Positions 8,442 to 16,454 of a stretch of 64,000 nucleotides of DNA are shown in pieces (the first letter of the stretch is position 1; each line of letters begins with the position of its first letter). The DNA comes from Agaribacillus aureus (GTDB lineage Bacteria; Bacteroidota; Bacteroidia; Cytophagales; Cyclobacteriaceae). The notes beneath the pieces are model-generated. The model searched no databases, was not told the DNA's origin, and saw only the letters and a list, made by a program, of their open reading frames with translations. The position numbers were made by a program, and so were the translations under genes. Location: contig JAUJEB010000001.1 in NCBI GenBank assembly GCA_030442055.1, positions 2,604,001 to 2,668,000 on the forward strand, read 5' to 3'.

Positions 8442-9095
8442 TTAACGGCCAAGATGGTACAAAACACCATGGTCAAATGGTGACCATACAGATGTTTTGA
8501 TTTTAGTTCTTTTTAAACCTTCATTTACCCAATTGTTGCAGGTGTAAATGCAGGTGTAACTACCAATGGCTTCATAAAACTTGTCATTTCTGCCATAGCC
8601 CGCACCTTCAATCTCCAATAGTAATGACGCTTCATTTGTCTTAAAAGAATTTCTGATGAAATCATTTAAACTTTCAATCTGAGAGGGGCAGATGGCAACG
8701 GCTTTCCATAAAACTTCGGGCTCTTTGTAATTGGTAACATGCAAGGCAGTCTCGCTTTTTACAAACAGGGCTTTTATGGCTGTTTGTATTTTCAGGTCAG
8801 TCCAATCCGGTGTGTTGAGATAAAACGCCCTATCCCCCCATCCAAACGAAACAAAATTTATTCCCGGAGGTATTTTCAATGCCGTCCGGAATCCTTGGTC
8901 GATAAGTTCCACCGGAAGGATCAATGCCAAATGGATACCATTGGTTGTAACAAATATCTCCTTCTTTTCAAGGCAGTTTACAGGGCGGGGATTGGTGGGA
9001 ATGATGGATAAGATGACTGCGGTGAGTAGGTAAGCAACAATAGCCAGTAACATACCGGCCATTATTCTTTTCACATATTTGAATAACTTTCTCAA
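8442..9095 (-). CDS. DUF2459 / TIGR02117 family protein
   Basis: 217 residues with one N-terminal TM anchor (about 11-32) and a periplasmic domain matching the TIGR02117/DUF2459 family: FVTTNGIHLALILPVEL, then NFVSFGWGDRAFYL, and near the C-terminus YTCIYTCNNWVNEGLK. Conserved His54 and the Cys/Asn-containing C-terminal motif hint at an enzymatic fold, but no activity is known for the family. The listed start is a TTG at 9095, which preserves the basic residues before the TM helix; a GTG at 9074 or an ATG at 9062 are alternatives. It is followed closely by the AraC gene on the same strand. Confidence 0.8.
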   Translation of the reverse strand: MRKLFKYVKRIMAGMLLAIVAYLLTAVILSIIPTNPRPVNCLEKKEIFVTTNGIHLALILPVELIDQGFRTALKIPPGINFVSFGWGDRAFYLNTPDWTDLKIQTAIKALFVKSETALHVTNYKEPEVLWKAVAICPSQIESLNDFIRNSFKTNEASLLLEIEGAGYGRNDKFYEAIGSYTCIYTCNNWVNEGLKRTKIKTSVWSPFDHGVLYHLGR

Positions 9096-9138
9096 GTTCT
9101 CACCATCCTATAATATTGTTGGTTAACATTACCTGTCT

Positions 9139-9618
9139 TTACCGGTCATCTGCTCCGTTGATTAAGGTAAATGTGGCTGTCAGGCCTACACTGAAATTTT
9201 TGGGTAATTTTTCAACGCCAAAAATAGCTCTGGAATGTTTACCTGCCTCATCAAGCACCTTGACAAAAAGTTCAGAAGCGCCATTTACAACCAATGGAGA
9301 ATCATCCCAATCAATACCTGGTTGGAAGTAAGCATCGATGTGATTCAGTCCTTCAATCTTATCAAATCCCACTTTGGCATTAATTTGGGATAGTACGTTC
9401 AGGGCACAAAGTTGCATGGCTTCATATCCCTGTTCCGTGGTAACTTCATCTCCGAGTTTACCCAGATAAAGAAATTGTTCGTTCAAGATGGGAAACTGGA
9501 TAGCTACATAGGCAATATTGCCCCTTACATTTACTGACACATAAGACCCACCCGGGGTAGAGGGGTTGGGAAGCGTCAAACCAAGTTCCGCTAACTTAGC
9601 CTCAATATTTATTACCAT
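9139..9618 (-). CDS. RidA/YjgF family protein (chorismate-mutase-like subgroup)
   Basis: 159 residues of the YjgF_CM-like branch of the RidA superfamily. The characteristic C-terminal motif is HSRAIFGVEKLPKNFSVG with the key Arg130. The usual Glu near the C-terminus of true RidA is not obvious. RidA proteins hydrolyse reactive enamines and imines from PLP enzymes; this longer subgroup is uncharacterised, so the deaminase role is only possible. It is 24 bases downstream of purM on the same strand and probably shares its transcript. Confidence 0.85.
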   Translation of the reverse strand: MVINIEAKLAELGLTLPNPSTPGGSYVSVNVRGNIAYVAIQFPILNEQFLYLGKLGDEVTTEQGYEAMQLCALNVLSQINAKVGFDKIEGLNHIDAYFQPGIDWDDSPLVVNGASELFVKVLDEAGKHSRAIFGVEKLPKNFSVGLTATFTLINGADDR

Positions 9619-9642
9619 CTATCTGAATTTTTCCGTTGTCTT

Positions 9643-10803
9643 TTAATATTCAAATTCCCCAAACTCACTTTTAATCGTCAGTTGCTTCCTCGCGGAATCT
9701 TCTACTCTTCCTATAATCCTGGCCTCAACGCCGAAGGAGCTACTGATGGCCAATAGATCCTCAGCATATGTTTCATCCAGGTATATCTCCATGCGATGCC
9801 CCATATTGAATACTTTATACATTTCTTTCCAATCCGTACCACTTTCTTCCCGGATAATACGAAAGAGCGGAGGGATTGGAAACAGGTTATCTTTGATCAC
9901 ATGATTTTTATCCAAAAAATGGAGGACCTTTGTTTGAGCACCACCACTGCAATGAATGATGCCGTGAATATTTTTTCTATGTGTCTTAAAAATCTCCTGC
10001 ATGACCGGGGCATAGGTTCTGGTAGGCGATAACACCAACTTCCCAATATCCAGCGGGACGCCTTCTAACTTATCTGTCAACTGATACTTACCGCTATACA
10101 CCAGCTCCCGAGGTACGGCCTCATCGAAGCTCTCGGGATATTTTTGTGCTAAATACTTATTAAACACATCATGCCTGGCCGAAGTCAGTCCGTTGCTTCC
10201 CATGCCACCATTGTATTCCTCCTCATATTTCGCCTGGCCATAGGACGCCAGACCCACGATAACGTCTCCCGGCTGAATATGGTTTTCAATAATTTGATCG
10301 CGTCTTGCTCTGGCCATGACGGTGCTATCCACGATAACCGTTCTTACCAAGTCTCCTACATCGGCGGTTTCTCCTCCGGTGCTGATGATATTTACGCCAT
10401 GGTCTCTTAGCATGGCCAAAACTTCTTCCGTACCATTGATCAGCGCGGCAATTACTTCACCGGGAATCTTATTTTTATTGCGCCCTATCGTTGATGACAA
10501 CAACATGTGATCCAGGGCCCCAACGCAGATCAAATCGTCTACGTTCATGATAATGGCATCCTGCGCAACGCCCTTCCACACGGAAAGGTCCCCGGTTTCT
10601 TTCCAATATAGATAGGCCAGAGAAGATTTGGTACCTGCTCCATCAGCGTGCATGATATTACAATAATCCGGATCACCTGCCAAGTAATCCGGTACTATTT
10701 TGCAAAAAGCATTTGGAAAAAGTCCCTTGTCGATGTTTTTAATAGCGTTATGAACATCTTCTTTGGAGGCGGAAACCCCCCGTTGCATGTATCGGTCTTG
10801 CAT
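9643..10803 (-). CDS. purM: Phosphoribosylformylglycinamidine cyclo-ligase (AIR synthetase)
   Basis: 386 residues of the AIRS family in the long Bacteroidetes form. It uses ATP to close formylglycinamidine ribonucleotide to AIR, the fifth step of purine synthesis, in the cytoplasm. Motifs include RGVSASKEDVH at the N-terminus, MHADGAGTKSSLAYLYW (metal and nucleotide-binding Asp near 54), GVAQDAIIMNVDDLICVGA, STGGETADVGDLVRTVIVD and a late GGAQTKVLHF. The domain order (AIRS N then AIRS C) is complete. The enzyme usually belongs to a dispersed set of pur genes in this phylum, consistent with no other pur gene nearby. Confidence 0.93.
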   Translation of the reverse strand: MQDRYMQRGVSASKEDVHNAIKNIDKGLFPNAFCKIVPDYLAGDPDYCNIMHADGAGTKSSLAYLYWKETGDLSVWKGVAQDAIIMNVDDLICVGALDHMLLSSTIGRNKNKIPGEVIAALINGTEEVLAMLRDHGVNIISTGGETADVGDLVRTVIVDSTVMARARRDQIIENHIQPGDVIVGLASYGQAKYEEEYNGGMGSNGLTSARHDVFNKYLAQKYPESFDEAVPRELVYSGKYQLTDKLEGVPLDIGKLVLSPTRTYAPVMQEIFKTHRKNIHGIIHCSGGAQTKVLHFLDKNHVIKDNLFPIPPLFRIIREESGTDWKEMYKVFNMGHRMEIYLDETYAEDLLAISSSFGVEARIIGRVEDSARKQLTIKSEFGEFEY

Positions 10804-10830
10804 GATGGACGATTAATAAAAACTATTCGG

Positions 10831-10838
10831 CAAAAATA
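10831..10838 (-). promoter_or_regulatory. Candidate -7 box for purM
   Basis: Read on the minus strand this is TATTTTTG, an exact match to the Bacteroidetes -7 element TAnnTTTG, 27 bases upstream of the purM start. No clear -33 TTTG is found at 19 bases, so support is partial. Confidence 0.35.
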
Positions 10839-10896
10839 AGAAAATGCGGGGGTCTTTTAAGCGGGATTTCTTTTTTTTGGAAATTTCTTAACTCCC

Positions 10897-12942
10897 TCAA
10901 TTCCCATCATCAAACTCCTCATCGAAGTCGATGTCATCCTCTTCAAGCACACCATCGTCCGCGCCGTCTTTATTAACTTTTTTTACTTTGTCGATACTGA
11001 TTATTTTAAATTCGGTACGCCTGTTTTTCTGACGTCCTTCGGGATTGTCTGTACCATCGGGGTTAGTATTTCTGGCAATTGGCCTTGACTCACCGTAACC
11101 TTTGGCAACGAGTCTCTCTCGATCAATACCTGCCGCAATAATATAATCTACCGCTGACTGAGCCCTGCGCTGAGATAGTCTGAGGTTATATTCATCAGAA
11201 CTTATACTATCGGTATGAGAACTCAATTCAATTCGGATTTCGGGATTATCCAGCAGGACGTTCACCAGCTTATCCAATTCTATGGCCGCATCATCTCTGA
11301 TATCCCACTTGTTCAAATCGTATAATATGTTCTCCAGCACGATGGACTTGTTAACAACAAGCTTGTCCAGCTTCAATTTGGTCTCGAAGGATTTATTGGT
11401 GACCATTTTTACTAATTCTTCCTGGGGAATACTTTTTCCAATCATGGAAAAGTCACCGCGAGTGGTAAAATAATCCGTTTTTTCTCCAATCAGCACATAG
11501 TTCTCACCCTCGTACACCCTAAATTGAAAAGTGCCGGCGGTACTGGTGGTGGTTTCTTCAAGGAGATCTCCGTTGCTTCCTATCAGTTGTACTTTTGTAT
11601 TAGCCAGAATAGTTTCATTACCTTCCTCATCTTCCGTGACGGTCGTTCCGGCCAGGAAGTAGTTGACCACTTTCAGGTTAGGATCGTCATTGACAAAGGT
11701 ATAAATATCATCATCGCCTTTACCCCCTGCGCGATTGGAAGAGAAAAAGCCCAGGTTTTGCTTATATAAATTTAAACCGAAATCATCATCCACAGAATTT
11801 ATGGGGCTGCCAAGGTTGACTATATTGATCTTGCCATCTTTCCTTTCAGCCGCAAAAATATCCAAACCACCTAATCCCGGATGACCGGTGGAGGCAAAAT
11901 ATAATTTCCCGTCATTGGCTACATACGGAAACATTTCATCTCCAGGTGTGTTAATACTAGGACCCATATTCCTTACATTTCCCCATCTGCCGCGACCGTC
12001 CAGCTTCGCCTGGTAAATATCGACACCACCATAACCGTCCTTGCGATTATATGACGCAAAATAAAGCGTACGGCCATCGCGGCTAAGCGCGGGTGTGGAA
12101 TCCCAGGTATTGGGTGTACTGATCCGCAGCATTTTCGGTTCTGTCCACTCCCCTTTTCGGTAGCGCGTGCTATATAAATTCACTTCTGAAGTTCCTCTTT
12201 TCCGACCGCTGTTTCCCTTAGCAAAGATCATGGTTCTGCCATCTCTGGAAAAAGTAACGCATCCATCATTTACTTTGGGGGTATTCACCAGGTTGTTAAG
12301 CATTTCCACAGAATTCAAATCAACCTTGGCACCCTTGGTTTTCACTTTATAAATATCAGTAAAGGAAGTGCCGGTAGCTTTGTACATTTTTCCCCCTCCT
12401 CTGGAAGAGGTAAAATATAATTCACTGGGAATGTAAACCGGTGAATACTCCGCGTCTTTGGTGTTGATTGCCTCTAAATTCTTGACGCGGTAATAACTGT
12501 TTTTCTCCTTAATCTCACTCAGATTCCTTAAATTATTATATTCATTTTCAGCGAGCGTTCTTAAGGAATCAACGGTAGCCACATCCAGGTAGTTGGATAA
12601 AACGTCCTCAGCTTCTTTGTACGCTTCGTTTGCCTTTAGAGCAAATGCATAAAAGACCGTGGCTCTTTCATCGTTGTAATTCTGGTCAATGGCTGCCTTA
12701 TAATAAGGTGCTGCTTTTTTTATCCTGTGTGACAGGCGATATGACTCTGCGATCTGAAAATTGGAAGCTCCGGTGTTACCGCCTTTATCCAAGGCCTTTT
12801 CATAAATCGCAATAGCTAACTCATACTCCCCCTTTTTGTACTTTTTGTTGCCCTTCTTCAGGGATTTTTTACTTTGTCCTATTGATGGAAGGCTTACAAT
12901 CAAGGAGAAGATTATACATAAGCAAAACAGTCTATTCATCAT
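10897..12942 (-). CDS. OmpA family protein with TPR and PD40 repeats (PorE-like)
   Basis: About 681 residues. Signal peptide (FCLCIIFSLIVSLPSIGQ), TPR-like helices (about 25-135), a beta-propeller of PD40/WD40-like repeats (about 160-430, e.g. DGRTLYFASYNRKDGYGGVD and GKLYFASTGHPGLGGLDIFA), a carboxypeptidase-regulatory-like domain (about 430-520) and a peptidoglycan-binding OmpA domain (about 545-665, SSHTDSISSDEYNLRLSQRR). The last 25 residues are very acidic. This is the architecture of type IX secretion PorE, which ties the trans-envelope machine to peptidoglycan. The ATG at 12942 is preferred to the GTG at 12966 because it opens the signal peptide. A similar gene at 58296 makes it uncertain which, if either, is PorE. 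Confidence 0.85.
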   Translation of the reverse strand: MMNRLFCLCIIFSLIVSLPSIGQSKKSLKKGNKKYKKGEYELAIAIYEKALDKGGNTGASNFQIAESYRLSHRIKKAAPYYKAAIDQNYNDERATVFYAFALKANEAYKEAEDVLSNYLDVATVDSLRTLAENEYNNLRNLSEIKEKNSYYRVKNLEAINTKDAEYSPVYIPSELYFTSSRGGGKMYKATGTSFTDIYKVKTKGAKVDLNSVEMLNNLVNTPKVNDGCVTFSRDGRTMIFAKGNSGRKRGTSEVNLYSTRYRKGEWTEPKMLRISTPNTWDSTPALSRDGRTLYFASYNRKDGYGGVDIYQAKLDGRGRWGNVRNMGPSINTPGDEMFPYVANDGKLYFASTGHPGLGGLDIFAAERKDGKINIVNLGSPINSVDDDFGLNLYKQNLGFFSSNRAGGKGDDDIYTFVNDDPNLKVVNYFLAGTTVTEDEEGNETILANTKVQLIGSNGDLLEETTTSTAGTFQFRVYEGENYVLIGEKTDYFTTRGDFSMIGKSIPQEELVKMVTNKSFETKLKLDKLVVNKSIVLENILYDLNKWDIRDDAAIELDKLVNVLLDNPEIRIELSSHTDSISSDEYNLRLSQRRAQSAVDYIIAAGIDRERLVAKGYGESRPIARNTNPDGTDNPEGRQKNRRTEFKIISIDKVKKVNKDGADDGVLEEDDIDFDEEFDDGN

Positions 12943-13078
12943 ACGGTCAAATCTTTTGTGGATCACTTAAATTTAGCAATTTCACGCAATTATTTAAAAT
13001 TGCCCCATTCACCTTATTGCTCTTTTAACACAACGAATTAGTTACTACAGAAATTGTGGTGAAAAATTGCATGTTTCA

Positions 13079-13564
13079 TTAATTAAAAAAACGACCCAAC
13101 CACGAATCTTTGGCGGGTATAACCCAATTTTTTTCAAACTCTTCAATATTGGTAACCAGGTTATTAAAGGTCAGCGTATCACCATCAATGGCGCCTTCGG
13201 CAATTTTTTGTTTTATATCTTTTTGGTTTTCGATAAAAACCTCATTATTTACCGTGAAGGCTATTTTGGAGCGATCAAACCAGTTTACTCCCAGGTGTTG
13301 ACCCAATTCGGTAATAAAATGCACGGAGCTGTCAATGGAGCATCCGGAGGCACCATGGTGTTTTTCGTCTACGGAAATTATCAAAAAACGGTGGTGCAAC
13401 ACGGTGCCGGAGCATTTTAAATCTTTTCCATGGGCTGACCACTGCTCCAAAAATCTTCTGATATTCTCTTCAACAAGCTCCACCTGCTGGGTTGTCAAGG
13501 TTTTGTCTGCCTGATAAATCCAAACCCGTGAATCTCCTGGCATCTCTTTAAAGGCTACAAACAT
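13079..13564 (-). CDS. Conserved Bacteroidetes protein of unknown function
   Basis: 161 residues, soluble, no signal peptide. It begins MFVAFKEMPGDSRVWIYQ and contains LKCSGTVLHHRFLIISVDE and SGCSIDSSVHFITELG. Homologues in this phylum are often labelled ABC transporter ATPase, but there is no Walker A, signature or Walker B motif, so that label is wrong. The conserved His-His and Cys residues in the middle (HHRFL, GCSID) may be functional. It is a single gene between the PorE-like gene and the Fe-S pair. I do not assign a role. Confidence 0.75.
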   Translation of the reverse strand: MFVAFKEMPGDSRVWIYQADKTLTTQQVELVEENIRRFLEQWSAHGKDLKCSGTVLHHRFLIISVDEKHHGASGCSIDSSVHFITELGQHLGVNWFDRSKIAFTVNNEVFIENQKDIKQKIAEGAIDGDTLTFNNLVTNIEEFEKNWVIPAKDSWLGRFFN

Positions 13565-13789
13565 ATCTTTTTAGTCAAGGGCTACCCTAGCCATATTTTC
13601 CATTTACAAATACCTGAATTTCGCATTCACACTTTTGGGCAGGGCTAGGTGTATATTCTCAATGTTCTTCAAATTTAGGACTTTGCTATCTAATTTAAGG
13701 CAAATTATCCGGAAATTTCTCATTATACTTTTCCTGTTTTAACGCAAAAAATAAAGGCAAGTTTCCCGGAAATGAAAGTGATTGACTAC

Positions 13790-14587
13790 CTATAACCCTT
13801 CCGATTTAGCAATCAGCTCGGCCAGGTCCATTACCTTTACGCTTTCCTCCTTCTCCTTGTTTTTGACACCATCTGACATCATGGTCATACAGAAGGGGCA
13901 GGCGGCAGCAATAATATCAGCGCCGGTAGCCAGGGCCTCTTCGGTGCGCTCAATATTAATTTCTTTCTTACCGCTTTCAGCGTCTTTGAACATTTGAGCT
14001 CCTCCGGCTCCGCAGCAAAGCCCCGTAGTGCGGCATCGTTTCATTTCTACCAATGCCGCATCTAATGCCTGCAATACCTGGCGCGGCGCTTCATAAATGT
14101 TATTGGCTCTTCCCAAATAACACGAATCGTGATAGGTGATCTTCTTCCCCTTAAAATTTCCTCCACCTTTGAGGGTAACTTTACCCTGGTCAATCAGTTG
14201 CTGCAAAAATGTGGAATGATGTATAACTTCGTAATTACCGCCTAATTCGGGGTATTCATTCTTCAGCGTGTTAAAACAATGTGGGCAAGCGGTGACAATT
14301 TTCTTTACTTCGTAACCATTTAAAACCTGAATATTAGCCATTGCCTGCATTTGAAAGAGAAATTCATTCCCGGCACGCCTGGCGGGATCCCCGGTACAGG
14401 TTTCTTCGGGACCTAAAACGGCGAAGCTGATGCCTACTTTATTCAATATTTTGACAAAGGATTTGGTTACCTGCTTATACCTGTCGTCGTAAGAACCCGC
14501 ACACCCAACCCAAAACAGAATTTCCGGTGCCTCTCCCCTGGCCAACATATCTGCCATGGTTGGTACCTGATAAGTAGACTCGCTCAT
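13790..14587 (-). CDS. CCG-domain Fe-S protein (HdrB/HdrD/LutA-like)
   Basis: 265 residues with two cysteine-rich CCG domains. The second is canonical: Cys156, then Cys191-Cys192-Gly, then Cys230-xx-Cys233, the pattern that binds a [4Fe-4S] or noncubane cluster. The first keeps the spacing but reads Cys29, Cys64-Thr-Gly, Cys101-xx-Cys104, so one ligand of the CC pair is replaced. Family members are catalytic subunits of heterodisulfide reductases or quinone-linked oxidoreductases. It is 46 bases downstream of the membrane Fe-S protein on the same strand and is almost certainly its partner. A likely job is passing electrons between a cytoplasmic donor such as ETF and menaquinone; this is inference. 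Confidence 0.85.
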   Translation of the reverse strand: MSESTYQVPTMADMLARGEAPEILFWVGCAGSYDDRYKQVTKSFVKILNKVGISFAVLGPEETCTGDPARRAGNEFLFQMQAMANIQVLNGYEVKKIVTACPHCFNTLKNEYPELGGNYEVIHHSTFLQQLIDQGKVTLKGGGNFKGKKITYHDSCYLGRANNIYEAPRQVLQALDAALVEMKRCRTTGLCCGAGGAQMFKDAESGKKEINIERTEEALATGADIIAAACPFCMTMMSDGVKNKEKEESVKVMDLAELIAKSEGL

Positions 14588-14633
14588 ATATTTATTTAGA
14601 TTTTAAGTGTTTAAGAATTGATTTAAATGATGG

Positions 14634-15980
14634 TTAAGCTGAAGGAGGCTCTTGTTTCAAATCTTCCGACCAGTTAAAACGGTCGGAAGGCGCAAACTTC
14701 CAGGGTGAAAAACTTGTTTCAATATTGGAAAACATAGCATTCCACGACGCCGGTGAGCCTGACTCTTCCATCGCCGTATACCTTCTTAATTGCAAAATGA
14801 TTGACAGCGGATCAATGTTTACAGGGCAGGCTTCCACACAGGCATTGCAGGAAGTGCAGGCATTGATTTCCTCCTGGGTAATATAATCTCCCAGTAGTGA
14901 TTTGCCATCCTCCAGTCCTTTACCCCCTTTGGAAAGGCTTTGCCCTACCTCTTCCAACCTGTCTCTGGTATCCATCATTATCTTTCTTGGCGATAGTTTT
15001 TTACCGGTGAGGTTGGCCGGACAATTACTGGTGCATCTTCCGCATTCGGTACAGGCATAGGCATTCATTAAGTTTACCCAATTCAAGTCATTAACGTCTT
15101 TGGCACCAAACCGGCCGATCTCGTCGGGATTGGCAGGCGCGGCAGCCCCATCCTCCGCCGGCATCCCGAGCATGGTTTTTACTTCAGTAGTGACCACGGG
15201 CATGTTTTCTATCTTACCCGGCACCGTCAAATTTGAATACCATGTGTTGGGAAAAGCCAAAAAAATATGCAAATGCTTGGAATAGGTCACATAAATAGCA
15301 AAGGCGAAAATACCTATGATATGAAACCACCAGGCAAATCTCTCCACCAAAACCAGGGCACCGTCACTCAACCCCTGAAATAGCGGCATTAAAAAAGCGC
15401 TAAAGACAAAAGTGCCGGTAGCAACATAATGCTGATCTCCACGGGTCTGTAAGATCTGATCACTGGCATTCATGGTGAGAATGGCCAGCATCAGAATAAT
15501 CTCAATAATCAAAATCAGATTGGCATCCAGTTTTGGCCACGAGGTCATTTCCAGGCCGGAAAACCTGCTAACTTTCATGATATTCCTGCGGATCAAAAAC
15601 ACGATACATGAAAACATTACCCCAACTACCAAAACTTCAAAAAAGTTAATGGTAACCGTATAAAAATCCCCCAGAAAAGGAGCAAATAGCCGGTGGGTGC
15701 CAAGCAAGCCGTCCAATATGAATTCCAACACCTCCAGATTGATTAGCAGGAAGCCGATGTAAATCAGCAAATGCAAAAAAGCCGGAATGATATTTTTAAA
15801 CATTTTCTTCTGACCAAAGGCAACCAGCAACATGGTTTTCCATCGATCCGGGGCATTGCCGGACCGATCGATGTCTTTTCCCATTAAGATATTCTTACGA
15901 ATTTGTCTGATTCTTTTGCTTAGAAAATAGCCGGCCAGAATTAGTGTCAGGACGAAAGCAATCTGGGATATATACTGCAT
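14634..15980 (-). CDS. Membrane cytochrome-b-like protein with two 4Fe-4S clusters
   Basis: 448 residues. The N-terminal half has about six TM helices with His70, His220, His236 and His238 placed to ligate haem b, as in NarI/DsrM/HdrE-type subunits. The C-terminal half is a HdrC-like ferredoxin with two clusters: Cys310, 313, 316, 320 (CTECGRCTSNCP) and Cys375, 378, 381, 385 (CTSCNACVEACP). With the CCG protein downstream it forms a complete DsrMK/HdrDE-like module in two genes, resembling the fused ETF:menaquinone oxidoreductase of other bacteria. It should sit in the inner membrane with its clusters in the cytoplasm. The donor is not encoded nearby. Confidence 0.85.
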   Translation of the reverse strand: MQYISQIAFVLTLILAGYFLSKRIRQIRKNILMGKDIDRSGNAPDRWKTMLLVAFGQKKMFKNIIPAFLHLLIYIGFLLINLEVLEFILDGLLGTHRLFAPFLGDFYTVTINFFEVLVVGVMFSCIVFLIRRNIMKVSRFSGLEMTSWPKLDANLILIIEIILMLAILTMNASDQILQTRGDQHYVATGTFVFSAFLMPLFQGLSDGALVLVERFAWWFHIIGIFAFAIYVTYSKHLHIFLAFPNTWYSNLTVPGKIENMPVVTTEVKTMLGMPAEDGAAAPANPDEIGRFGAKDVNDLNWVNLMNAYACTECGRCTSNCPANLTGKKLSPRKIMMDTRDRLEEVGQSLSKGGKGLEDGKSLLGDYITQEEINACTSCNACVEACPVNIDPLSIILQLRRYTAMEESGSPASWNAMFSNIETSFSPWKFAPSDRFNWSEDLKQEPPSA

Positions 15981-16033
15981 TTTATGTTGTTTATTAAGCT
16001 TCCAATCAATTTTAAAAAATAATTATGAAAATT

Positions 16034-16064
16034 TTTGTAGCAATAGCAAAATTATTTAGTTTTG
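16034..16064 (+). promoter_or_regulatory. Consensus Bacteroidetes promoter of tRNA-Phe
   Basis: TTTG (16034-16037), exactly 19 bases, then TAGTTTTG (16057-16064), a perfect match to the -33/-7 consensus TTTG-N19-TAnnTTTG of the Bacteroidetes housekeeping sigma factor. The -7 box ends 13 bases before the tRNA. A minus-strand -7 match (TAATTTTG, 16047-16054) lies inside the spacer, 66 bases upstream of the Fe-S membrane gene, so divergent promoters may overlap here. Confidence 0.8.
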
Positions 16065-16077
16065 CACCCACTTCGGA

Positions 16078-16150
16078 GGTGCTGTAGCTCAGTTGGTAGA
16101 GCATCGGACTGAAAATCCGTGAGTCGGTGGTTCGAGCCCACTCAGCACCA
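16078..16150 (+). tRNA. tRNA-Phe (GAA)
   Basis: A 73-nt cloverleaf. Acceptor stem GGTGCTG pairs with CAGCACC, D-arm GCTC/GAGC, anticodon loop CTGAAAA with anticodon GAA, and T-arm GGTGG-TTCGAGC-CCACT. The 3' CCA is not encoded (discriminator A is followed by CCCCC). The first pair of the anticodon stem is a T-T mismatch. A consensus promoter precedes it and a terminator follows directly. Confidence 0.96.
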
Positions 16151-16155
16151 CCCCC

Positions 16156-16186
16156 AAAGCCCGCTCAAAAGAGTCGGGCTTTTTTC
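16156..16186 (+). terminator. Terminator of tRNA-Phe
   Basis: Stem AAAGCCCG paired with CGGGCTTT around a CTCAAAAGAGT loop that can itself pair (CTC/GAG), followed by a run of Ts. It starts six bases after the tRNA. Confidence 0.85.
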
Positions 16187-16390
16187 TTGCCCATTTCGAA
16201 ATTCTTAGATTACCAACCATACTGCTAATTGTTTTTGCCAAATTTAAAAGAATATCTTAAAATATAGTCTGCATGCATACCATATTTAATTTATTTATAA
16301 CTTTTCTTAATAAGCACTGAAGTAAAAAAACAAGATACGAAAAATTAATAAAACGAGGTTATCGGCTGGGATTGGGAAAGGATTAGAAGA

Positions 16391-16420
16391 AAAATGCCGG
16401 AGCGGGCGCTCCGGCAAAAA
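16391..16420. terminator. Terminator downstream of clpB
   Basis: GC-rich stem TGCCGGAGCG paired with CGCTCCGGCA (16395-16404 with 16407-16416). It is flanked by A tracts on the left and right, so the minus-strand transcript of clpB runs from the stem into TTTTTCTTCT. Confidence 0.8.
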
Positions 16421-16454
16421 AATTAACTTCAACTATATCAACCTTAAACACTTA

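Larger units (their letters stand above)
16151..16454. other. Intergenic region between tRNA-Phe and clpB
   Basis: This stretch holds the tRNA terminator at its left end and the clpB terminator at its right end. Between about 16190 and 16390 it is AT-rich with no ORF or structured element that I recognise. Confidence 0.6.

Noticed and set aside
13079-13564. ABC transporter ATPase label carried by homologues
   Set aside because: No Walker A, signature or Walker B motif is present and the protein is only 161 residues.
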